From positions 1-5,810 of the forward strand of contig JAKBCG010000172.1 of the NCBI GenBank assembly GCA_021808035.1: 5,810 nucleotides of DNA, in the 5' to 3' direction. The stretch is from Pseudomonadota bacterium (lineage in GTDB: Bacteria > Pseudomonadota > Gammaproteobacteria > Steroidobacterales > Steroidobacteraceae). Positions 1-5,810 of this stretch are shown piece after piece; position 1 is the first letter of the stretch, and every line of letters begins with the position of its first letter. Made by a program: the position numbers and the translations under genes. The notes beneath the pieces are model-generated. The model made no database searches, had not been told where the DNA came from, and saw only the letters and a program-made list of their open reading frames with translations.

Positions 1-14
1 CAGGCCCGCCGAAG

Positions 15-90
15 TGGCAGGGCAGGAGGGAATCGAACCCCCAACCTGCGGTTTTGGAGACCGCCGCTCTGCCAATTGAGCTACTGCCCT
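15..90 (-). tRNA. trnW: tRNA-Trp (anticodon CCA)
   Basis: Read on the minus strand this folds into a standard 76-nt cloverleaf. The acceptor stem is AGGGCAG (84-90) paired with CTGCCCT (19-25), discriminator G, and the terminal CCA is encoded (15-17). The anticodon stem GCGGT/ACCGC encloses loop CTCCAAA with anticodon CCA at 55-57, which reads UGG. The T arm carries TTCGATT. It begins only 8 nt after the tuf stop codon, so it must be cut from the tuf transcript. The order tuf, tRNA-Trp, then secE and nusG is common in beta- and gammaproteobacteria, so secE probably follows outside the window. Confidence 0.97.
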
Positions 91-98
91 GCAATTCC

Positions 99-1289
<1,191 letters not shown>

Positions 1290-1319
1290 GGCACACCTCT
1301 ATGAAAATTTTGAAAAAAC

Positions 1320-1395
1320 TGGAGCCCACGAGCGGGATTGAACCGCTGACCTCGTCCTTACCAAGGACGTGCTCTACCAACTGAGCTACGTGGGC
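1320..1395 (-). tRNA. trnT: tRNA-Thr (anticodon GGU)
   Basis: Minus-strand cloverleaf of 76 nt. The acceptor stem GCCCACG (1389-1395) pairs with CGTGGGC (1324-1330), the discriminator is T and CCA is encoded (1320-1322). The anticodon loop CTTGGTA has anticodon GGT at 1360-1362, reading ACC and ACU threonine codons. The T loop is TTCAATC. It is the last tRNA before tuf; the 30-nt gap to tuf holds a run of six T on the RNA-like strand and the tuf ribosome binding site. Confidence 0.97.
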
Positions 1396-1405
1396 CGCAA
1401 CGCAC

Positions 1406-1479
1406 TGGAGCGGGTGATGGGAATCGAACCCACGTGATCAGCTTGGAAGGCTGACGTTCTACCATTGAACTACACCCGC
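1406..1479 (-). tRNA. trnG: tRNA-Gly (anticodon UCC)
   Basis: Minus-strand cloverleaf of 74 nt. The acceptor stem GCGGGTG (1473-1479) pairs with CACCCGC (1410-1416), the discriminator is T and CCA is encoded (1406-1408). The anticodon loop has TCC at 1445-1447, reading GGA and GGG. The T arm contains TTCGATT. It lies 10 nt upstream of tRNA-Thr in the same transcript. Confidence 0.97.
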
Positions 1480-1519
1480 GCTCCGATCAATCCAATGGCA
1501 CCGCACCCGCAGCCGACGG

Positions 1520-1602
1520 TGGAGGGGGTAGGATTCGAACCTACGAAGGCATAAGCCAGCAGATTTACAGTCTGCCCCCGTTGGCCGCTTGGGTACCCCT
1601 CC
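1520..1602 (-). tRNA. trnY: tRNA-Tyr (anticodon GUA)
   Basis: This is a class II tRNA with the long variable arm expected for bacterial tRNA-Tyr. On the minus strand the acceptor stem GGAGGGG (1596-1602) pairs with CCCCTCC (1521-1527), discriminator A. The anticodon stem GCAGA/TCTGC encloses GTA at 1566-1568, reading UAC and UAU, and the T arm contains TTCGAAT. After the discriminator the genome reads CCG (1517-1519), not CCA, so the final A must be added after transcription, unlike the other three tRNAs here. It is the first gene of the tRNA-tuf operon, starting about 10 nt after the predicted transcription start. Confidence 0.96.
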
Positions 1603-2478
1603 TCAAAACGAGCCGCGTATTTTGCTGCGGCCGCCGTCCACTGTCAATGTCGGCGGACTCCCGTTCGGCGGACTCCCGTCCGCTTGGCGAGCCGCCCGCT
1701 TCGCTGCGCTGCGGCGTTCGCCAGGAGCTGCGCCGGCGCCGAACTGATGTCCGTGGCGGGGGAACAGGGCCCGGAGCGTCTCGACGGCGGTTCGGTCGCA
1801 GGCGATTCGGGAGACCGCGGCCGGTGCGGTGAGGAATTCGAGCCACAAACCATGGCACACCGCCGCGATCAGTCGCGCGCTCGCGGCCGGTTGCATCGAC
1901 GCATACCCGCCGCTCTCGATCAGATCGGCGCACAAGCCGACCAGGGTCGTCCCATGGCGGCGGTCGTAGCTCGCGCAGACACGTCGATACTGCGGACGCG
2001 CGGCGACCTCGCCCCAGAACGCATACCAGACCGAAATCTTCTCGCGCCGGCAGATTTGCGGATGGAAGTAACAGCCGACGAACGCGTCGAGGCGCGCGGC
2101 CGCGTCCGGTGCGCACCCGTCGAGCGCATCCCGCCAGGCCCGCTCGAACTCTTCGGAGAGTTCGACCAATACCGCGGTCAGCAACCGCTCCTTCGTCCGG
2201 AAATACTGGTTGATCGAACCGACCGCCATCCCGGCCGCGGCGGCGACCGCCTGGACCGTGGTCGCCTCGAGTCCGAGCCGGCTGATGCACGCCATCGCGG
2301 CACCGACCAACTGGCGTTCGCGCACGACCCGCCGCGCGGACCGGGCCGCGCCGCGGTCCCGTCCGGTCGCGCGCTGCTGCCGCGGGATTCGGGTCGTCTG
2401 TCGCACCGGCCGGATGATACCCGGTCCGGGCGCGCGCGGCCGGAGCGCCGCGCCGCCCCGGGGCGCCGCTCCCCGCAT
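1603..2478 (-). CDS. TetR/AcrR-family regulator, BetI-like
   Basis: A DNA-binding repressor is predicted. Counting from the ATG at 2476-2478 (291 residues), the helix-turn-helix lies at about 73-100, with TTVQAVAAAAGMAVGSINQY then FRTKERLL. The ligand-binding half resembles BetI, the choline/betaine-responsive repressor, around WYAFWGEVAARPQYRRV (151-167) and HGLWLEFLTAP (209-219). BetI proteins are near 195 residues. This frame has about 45 extra low-complexity residues before the helix-turn-helix and about 48 after the usual end at ALFPRH. The start is uncertain: no ribosome binding site is visible for the ATGs at 2478 or 2499 (the latter inside the palindrome), and GTG codons at 2406 and 2325 would give more family-like N-termini. 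The TGA stop (1603-1605) touches the first base of tRNA-Tyr. It is divergent from the MttB-family gene, which it probably represses along with itself. The effector is unknown; a methylated amine is inferred. Confidence 0.8.
   Translation of the reverse strand: MRGAAPRGGAALRPRAPGPGIIRPVRQTTRIPRQQRATGRDRGAARSARRVVRERQLVGAAMACISRLGLEATTVQAVAAAAGMAVGSINQYFRTKERLLTAVLVELSEEFERAWRDALDGCAPDAAARLDAFVGCYFHPQICRREKISVWYAFWGEVAARPQYRRVCASYDRRHGTTLVGLCADLIESGGYASMQPAASARLIAAVCHGLWLEFLTAPAAVSRIACDRTAVETLRALFPRHGHQFGAGAAPGERRSAAKRAARQADGSPPNGSPPTLTVDGGRSKIRGSF
1612..1647 (-). promoter_or_regulatory. Sigma-70 type promoter of the tRNA-tuf operon
   Basis: On the minus strand a perfect -35 box TTGACA (1642-1647) is followed by a 17-bp spacer and a -10 box CAAAAT (1619-1624, 4 of 6 matches). 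The sequence after the -10 box is ACGCGGC, putting the predicted start near 1612. A GC-rich discriminator is the known hallmark of stable-RNA promoters under stringent (ppGpp/DksA) control, so growth-rate control is inferred. The promoter lies inside the last codons of the upstream TetR-family reading frame. Confidence 0.75.
1650..1679. repeat. Exact 15-bp tandem duplication
   Basis: TCGGCGGACTCCCGT occurs twice head to tail, at 1650-1664 and 1665-1679. It begins 2 bp upstream of the -35 box of the tRNA promoter. Being five codons long, it keeps the TetR reading frame open and encodes a repeated Gly-Ser-Pro-Pro motif in that protein's tail. It is too GC-rich to be an UP element or a typical Fis site. 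It may simply be a replication-slippage duplication. Confidence 0.9.
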
Positions 2479-2500
2479 AATGAATGAACGTTCATTCATT
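2479..2500. promoter_or_regulatory. 22-bp perfect palindrome, probable TetR-family operator
   Basis: The half-site AATGAATGAAC meets its exact reverse complement at the centre 2489/2490, giving an uninterrupted 22-bp palindrome with core GAACGTTC. It lies in the short region between the divergent regulator and methyltransferase genes, and is strikingly AT-rich against its surroundings. TetR-family repressors bind such palindromes as dimers, and BetI operators known from other bacteria have, to my recollection, a similar core. A -10-like CATAAT on the plus strand (2476-2481) and CATTAT on the minus strand (2477-2482) overlap its left edge, though neither has a good -35 box. Repressor binding here would block transcription both ways. 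Confidence 0.85.
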
Positions 2501-2556
2501 TTTGCGTTGACGGGTGGGCGCGGACGGATTCAAGCTGCGGGCCGGGATCGACACCG

Positions 2557-2562
2557 AAGGAG
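2557..2562 (+). promoter_or_regulatory. Ribosome binding site that sets the MttB-family start
   Basis: AAGGAG lies 8 nt before the ATG at 2571. The frame is open upstream to a GTG at 2514, but that codon has no ribosome binding site and lies right beside the operator, so the ATG at 2571 is preferred. Confidence 0.85.
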
Positions 2563-2570
2563 CACGGGCG

Positions 2571-4157
2571 ATGCGCGAACGACCGGCGGGATCGAGGGTG
2601 CGGGGTTCCGGCGCGCGGGCCGCGCGGATCGCCGAGCGCACCAACCCGCGCCGTTCGCCCGCGGTCGGGCCCGGACTCGCCGGCGGCGCCTATGCGCCGC
2701 TGTCCGACGGCGACGTCGCCGCGATCCACGCGACCGTGTTGAAGGTGCTCGCGAACGTGGGGCTCGGCGCGGTCACCGACGAGATCCGTGACATCGCGGC
2801 CGCGGGTGGAGCGCGGTTCAACGCGCACGGGCGCCTGTGCTTCCCGCCGGCGCTCGTCGAGGACGTGCTCGCGGGGGCCGCCCGCGAACTCACGTACCAC
2901 GCGCGCGATCCATCGCGTTCCGTCCGTTCCGGCGGCCGACGGGTGTACTTCGCGACCTCCGGCGAGGCGGTCCGGGTCGTCGATTCGGCGAGCGGTGAGT
3001 ATCGTCCATCGACGCTGCTCGATCTGTACGACTTCTTCCGGCTCGCCGATTACCTCGAGCACGTCGACTTCTGCGGACAGCAGGTGGTCGCGACCGACAT
3101 CTGCGAGGACGCAAGACTGCACGCGATCAACGTCGCCTACGCCGGTGCGACGGCGACGACGAAGCCGTTCAGCATCTCGCTGGCGGATCCCGCGACCGTC
3201 GGCGACGTCGAAGCGCTGTGGGATCGGATGCTCGGCGCCGAGGGCGCGTTCCGCCGCCGGCCGTTCGCCGCGATCGGCGTGTGCCCGATCGTGTCGCCGC
3301 TGCGCTTCGGTCCCGACACGTCGGCGGTGCTCTGCGAGGCAGCCCGCCGCGGCCTGCCGATCAGCGCGTGCACCGCGCCGCAGGCGGGAGCCACGGCGCC
3401 GGCGGCGCTCGCCGGCGCGCTGGTGCAATCCACGGCCGAGGCGCTTGCGATCGTGGTGCTCGTCAACCTGATCAATCCCGGGGCACCGGTCGATTTCGGA
3501 CCGTGGACGTTCGTCTCCGATCTGCGCACCGGCAGCTTCACCGGTGGCGGCGGCGAGGAAGCCGTGCTCGAGGCGGCGGCGGCGCAAATCGCCCGCTTCT
3601 ATCGACTACCGGGACTGGTCGCGGCCGGGATGACCGATGCGAAGCGACCCGACTATCAGGCGGGCTACGAGAAAGGCATCACGATCGCGCTGTCGGCGCT
3701 CGCGGGCGGCAACATGATCTGCGAATGCGCGGGCATGATGGGGAGCCTGTTCGGTTGTTCGTTCGAGTCGATGGTTCTGGATGACGACCTGATCGGCGCC
3801 GTGCAGCGCGCATTGCGCGGTATCGAAGTCGACGAGCAGACCCTGTCCTACGAACTGATCGAACGGACCGTGCTCGGCCCCGGCCACTATCTCGGCGCGG
3901 CGCAGACCCTGTCGCTGATGCAGACCGAGTATCTCTATCCGAGGCTCGGCGATCGCACCTCGGTCGCCGAATGGCAAAGCCGCGGCTCGCCGGAACTCCT
4001 GCCCGCCGCGCGCGCGCGGGTGCGCGAGATCCTCTCCTCGCATTACCCGCAAACGATCGATCCGCAGATCGACCGGGCGATACGCGCGCACTACGACATC
4101 CGCATCGGGCCGGAACTGATGCGTTCCGGAAATGTGCGCTGGCCGGCGGGCCGCTAG
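2571..4157 (+). CDS. MttB-family (trimethylamine/betaine:corrinoid) methyltransferase, non-pyrrolysine type
   Basis: This 528-residue protein belongs to the MttB (trimethylamine methyltransferase) superfamily, whose members move a methyl group from tertiary or quaternary amines to a corrinoid protein in the cytoplasm. Family segments seen are PLSDGDVAAIHATVLKVLANVGL (43-65), a conserved glycine-rich turn SFTGGGGEE (322-330), the run AAGMTDAKRPDYQAGYEKG (351-369), LDDDLIGAVQRALRGIEV (403-420) and GPGHYLGAAQTLSLMQTEY (436-454). Archaeal MttB reads an internal UAG as pyrrolysine; here the frame has no internal UAG, so it groups with the non-pyrrolysine relatives, among which glycine betaine, proline betaine and carnitine methyltransferases have been described. 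It closely resembles homologues common in aerobic alphaproteobacteria such as rhizobia, including the Arg/Ala-rich N-terminus, which supports the start. The substrate is unknown. It heads an apparent operon with fghA 56 bp downstream and lies behind the BetI-like operator. No corrinoid-protein or activator gene is adjacent. Confidence 0.9.
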   Translation: MRERPAGSRVRGSGARAARIAERTNPRRSPAVGPGLAGGAYAPLSDGDVAAIHATVLKVLANVGLGAVTDEIRDIAAAGGARFNAHGRLCFPPALVEDVLAGAARELTYHARDPSRSVRSGGRRVYFATSGEAVRVVDSASGEYRPSTLLDLYDFFRLADYLEHVDFCGQQVVATDICEDARLHAINVAYAGATATTKPFSISLADPATVGDVEALWDRMLGAEGAFRRRPFAAIGVCPIVSPLRFGPDTSAVLCEAARRGLPISACTAPQAGATAPAALAGALVQSTAEALAIVVLVNLINPGAPVDFGPWTFVSDLRTGSFTGGGGEEAVLEAAAAQIARFYRLPGLVAAGMTDAKRPDYQAGYEKGITIALSALAGGNMICECAGMMGSLFGCSFESMVLDDDLIGAVQRALRGIEVDEQTLSYELIERTVLGPGHYLGAAQTLSLMQTEYLYPRLGDRTSVAEWQSRGSPELLPAARARVREILSSHYPQTIDPQIDRAIRAHYDIRIGPELMRSGNVRWPAGR

Positions 4158-4213
4158 CGGACGCCGTTCGAGGCGGACGATAATGGCGTTCGTTCCGGCG
4201 AGGAGACCGTCCG

Positions 4214-5059
4214 ATGAATGCGATCGAAACCATCTCCGAGCAACGCTGTTTCGGGGGCACGCAGGGCGTCTATCGACACGCGTCGTCCGCCTGCGGCGGA
4301 CCGATGCGCTTCTCCGTGTACGCGCCGCCGCAGTCCCGCGACGGGCCGGTGCCGGTGCTCTACTTCCTCGCCGGCCTGACCTGCACCGAAGAGACGTTCA
4401 TGATCAAGGCCGGCGCCCAGCGGCTCGCGGCCGCGCTCGGACTGATGCTGGTCGCACCGGATACCAGCCCGCGCGAGACCGGGATCCCCGACGAAGCCGC
4501 CGACTGGGAATTCGGCGCCGGCGCCGGGTTCTACCTCGACGCCACCGCCGCGCCTTGGTCGGCGCGATTCCGGATGTACACCTACGTCGCCCGGGAATTG
4601 CCGGCGGTGATCGCCGCCCGCTTCCCCGCGGATCCCGTGCGGCAGGGCCTGTTCGGCCATTCGATGGGCGGCCACGGCGCGCTCACGATCGCGCTGAAGA
4701 ACCCCGAGCGTTATCGTTCCGTATCGGCGTTCGCGCCGATCGTCGCGCCAACCCAGGTCCCGTGGGGTCGCAAGGCGTTTCCACGCTATCTCGGCGCCGA
4801 CGAGCGCGCGTGGCGGTCTTACGATGCGACTGAACTCGTGAAGACGCACCGGTTTCCGGGCACGATCCTGATCGATCAGGGTGATGCGGACAAGTTTCTC
4901 GCGAATCAGTTGCGGCCGGAGCTGTTCCGCTCGGCCTGCGACGCGGCGGGTCAACCGTTAGCGCTGCGCATCCAGGCCGGCTACGATCACGGCTACTACT
5001 TCATCGCCACGTTCATCGAGGACCACCTGCGGCATCACGCGGCCGCGCTCGCGGCGTAA
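4214..5059 (+). CDS. fghA: S-formylglutathione hydrolase
   Basis: This 281-residue esterase D type alpha/beta hydrolase splits S-formylglutathione into formate and glutathione, the last step of glutathione-dependent formaldehyde oxidation in the cytoplasm. The catalytic triad is visible: Ser150 in GHSMGG, Asp226 in DQGDADKF and His259 in GYDHGYYF. Other family signatures are FLAGLTCTEETF (51-62), PDTSPRETGIP (82-92) and GAGAGFYLDAT (101-111). The length matches the human and bacterial enzymes (about 280). The ATG at 4214 has GAGGAG at 4200-4205 with an 8-nt spacer. The gene follows the methyltransferase by 56 bp on the same strand, suggesting cotranscription. A GATAAT hexamer at 4179-4184 is a possible -10 for an internal promoter but lacks a -35 box. 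The usual partner, glutathione-dependent formaldehyde dehydrogenase, is not in the window. The context suggests it clears formaldehyde made during methyl-group oxidation. Confidence 0.97.
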   Translation: MNAIETISEQRCFGGTQGVYRHASSACGGPMRFSVYAPPQSRDGPVPVLYFLAGLTCTEETFMIKAGAQRLAAALGLMLVAPDTSPRETGIPDEAADWEFGAGAGFYLDATAAPWSARFRMYTYVARELPAVIAARFPADPVRQGLFGHSMGGHGALTIALKNPERYRSVSAFAPIVAPTQVPWGRKAFPRYLGADERAWRSYDATELVKTHRFPGTILIDQGDADKFLANQLRPELFRSACDAAGQPLALRIQAGYDHGYYFIATFIEDHLRHHAAALAA

Positions 5060-5066
5060 CGGACCG

Positions 5067-5093
5067 CGCCGCGCGGGACTCATCCGCGCGGCG
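5067..5093. terminator. GC-rich hairpin between convergent genes, possible terminator
   Basis: CGCCGCGCGG (5067-5076) and CCGCGCGGCG (5084-5093) are exact inverted repeats with a 7-nt loop GACTCAT. The hairpin starts 8 nt after the fghA stop and covers the last codons and stop of the converging gene. It lacks a T-run on either strand, so it is not a classic intrinsic terminator, but such a stem could end transcription from both sides or protect 3' ends. Confidence 0.5.
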
Positions 5094-5810
5094 GGCCGCC
5101 GCGTGGATGATCCTCGTTCCGTCGCGGCCCCTGCGGCCCTTCACGGCGCTGCTGCGCCTGCGGGCGCGGTCCGCCGGGCGGCGCACGGTACATCGGCGCC
5201 TGGCGCCGTCCTTCGGGCTGCCCGCGACCACCGGGACCGCGCGGTCCGGGTCCCTGGGGCGGGGGCCCGCGATGCGGACCTGGCTGCCCCCGATAATGGT
5301 AATAGCGCTCCTGCAAACGACGCTGGTCGGGCGTCGCCGGATACCGGCGTCCCCGGAAGTTGCGTTGGTAGGCCGGCAACGGTGCGCGGGGCACGGCCGC
5401 GCCGCGATTCCACCGATCCCAGTCGCGATGCCGTTCGCGCCATGCGTTGCCGAAGTGCTCCCCCCAGCGCGGCGCCCGATGCGGCGCCCAGCCGCGGAAG
5501 AACGGCGGCGGCCGGCGGTAGTAGGCCACCGGGACCTGGAGCAGGTAATACGGCACGTAATCCGGCGCCGCGAGCATCCACGGCCCGTCGTACCAGGTGC
5601 TGTAGTACCAGTTCCCGTCGGTGAACGCCCAATAGTATCCGTCGTAGAAGAACAGGTTCAGGTCGATATACGGCGCGTAGTACACCGGATATCCCGGCAC
5701 CGGCAACAGCCGCGGATACGCCGGCACGTTGATGCCGATCTGAACGCCGGGCAGCGCGACGCCGACGCCGATCTGCACGTCCGCGTTCGCCGGTCGGTGC
5801 AATCCGGCGG
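5080..5810 (-). CDS. Probable exported Tyr/Trp-rich protein with Pro/Arg/Gly tail, 5' end cut off
   Basis: The frame is open to the window edge, so the N-terminus is missing; the first in-window start-like codon (TTG at 5800-5802) is probably internal. Counting from it (240 residues), VQIGVGVALPGVQIGINVPAYPRL (9-32) leads into an aromatic stretch at 53-75 with YDGYYWAF, DGNWYYSTW and YDGPW, then DYVPYYLLQVPVAYYRRPPPFFRGWAP (81-107) and a WGEHFGNAWRERHRDWDRW segment (113-131). Residues from about 135 on are low-complexity Pro/Arg/Gly/Gln, strongly basic. I recognise the first part as resembling uncharacterised proteobacterial proteins with YXWGXW-like repeats, which usually have a signal peptide; here that would lie outside the window. 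No enzymatic motif is visible. An envelope or surface-associated role is inferred only. It converges on fghA with a 20-bp gap between stop codons (TGA at 5080-5082). Confidence 0.8.
   Translation of the reverse strand, partial: AGLHRPANADVQIGVGVALPGVQIGINVPAYPRLLPVPGYPVYYAPYIDLNLFFYDGYYWAFTDGNWYYSTWYDGPWMLAAPDYVPYYLLQVPVAYYRRPPPFFRGWAPHRAPRWGEHFGNAWRERHRDWDRWNRGAAVPRAPLPAYQRNFRGRRYPATPDQRRLQERYYHYRGQPGPHRGPPPQGPGPRGPGGRGQPEGRRQAPMYRAPPGGPRPQAQQRREGPQGPRRNEDHPRGGPPRG

Noticed and set aside
1685..1723. An imperfect hairpin (TGGCGA with TCGCCA plus an inner CCGC with GCGG) near the end of the regulator.
   Set aside because: Arms are short and interrupted, there is no T-run, and it lies in the coding frame. 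Not convincing as a terminator.
1684..2487. A 267-codon plus-strand frame antisense to the TetR-family gene.
   Set aside because: The opposite strand encodes a clear helix-turn-helix and BetI-like domain. This frame has no recognisable motif.
2507..2535. TTGACG on the plus strand as a -35 box for the methyltransferase gene.
   Set aside because: No acceptable -10 hexamer lies at 16-18 bp spacing downstream, and transcription would start close to the ribosome binding site.
2496..3587. A 363-codon minus-strand reading frame opposite the methyltransferase gene.
   Set aside because: The translation is Arg/Gly-rich with no recognisable family and lies antisense to a well-conserved gene with a good ribosome binding site. 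Long shadow frames are expected in GC-rich DNA.
4155..4217. The methyltransferase gene ends in UAG, the pyrrolysine codon, and the frame stays open 19 more codons to a TGA overlapping the fghA start.
   Set aside because: The protein is already full length at the UAG and family pyrrolysine lies internally, not at the C-terminus. Nothing in the window suggests pyrrolysine machinery, so this is taken as an ordinary stop.

Overview
The window is GC-rich DNA (apart from short AT-rich operator and leader segments) from a proteobacterium, most likely a gamma- or betaproteobacterium. This is inferred from the bacterial EF-Tu sequence and from the conserved gene order tRNA-Tyr, tRNA-Gly, tRNA-Thr, tuf, tRNA-Trp, which in these groups normally continues into secE and nusG (these would lie just left of position 1). 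Genus cannot be fixed from the sequence alone.

Positions 15-1602, all minus strand, form a translation-machinery operon. A stable-RNA type promoter (-35 TTGACA, 17-bp spacer, -10 CAAAAT, GC-rich discriminator) lies just upstream of tRNA-Tyr(GUA). It is followed by tRNA-Gly(UCC), tRNA-Thr(GGU), the complete 396-codon tuf gene with a GTG start, and tRNA-Trp(CCA). Three of the four tRNA genes encode their CCA end; tRNA-Tyr does not.

Positions 1603-5059 hold an accessory methyl-metabolism module. A BetI-like TetR-family regulator (minus strand) is divergent from a two-gene plus-strand unit: a full-length, non-pyrrolysine MttB-family (quaternary/tertiary amine) corrinoid methyltransferase homologue, then S-formylglutathione hydrolase (fghA) after a 56-bp gap. 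A perfect 22-bp palindrome, very probably the regulator's operator, sits between the divergent genes. A reasonable inference is that the regulator senses a methylated amine such as a betaine, the MttB homologue demethylates it, and FghA handles formaldehyde derived from the methyl group. No corrinoid protein, reductive activator or formaldehyde dehydrogenase gene is in the window, so the pathway would need parts encoded elsewhere.

The regulator gene runs without a terminator into the tRNA operon. The last ~48 codons of its reading frame extend beyond the usual BetI end and contain the tRNA promoter and an exact 15-bp tandem duplication.

Positions 5080-5810 (minus strand, cut by the window edge) encode the C-terminal part of a probably exported protein, with an aromatic Tyr/Trp/Gly-rich domain and a long Pro/Arg/Gly/Gln-rich tail. 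It converges on fghA, and a 10-bp GC hairpin separates the two genes.
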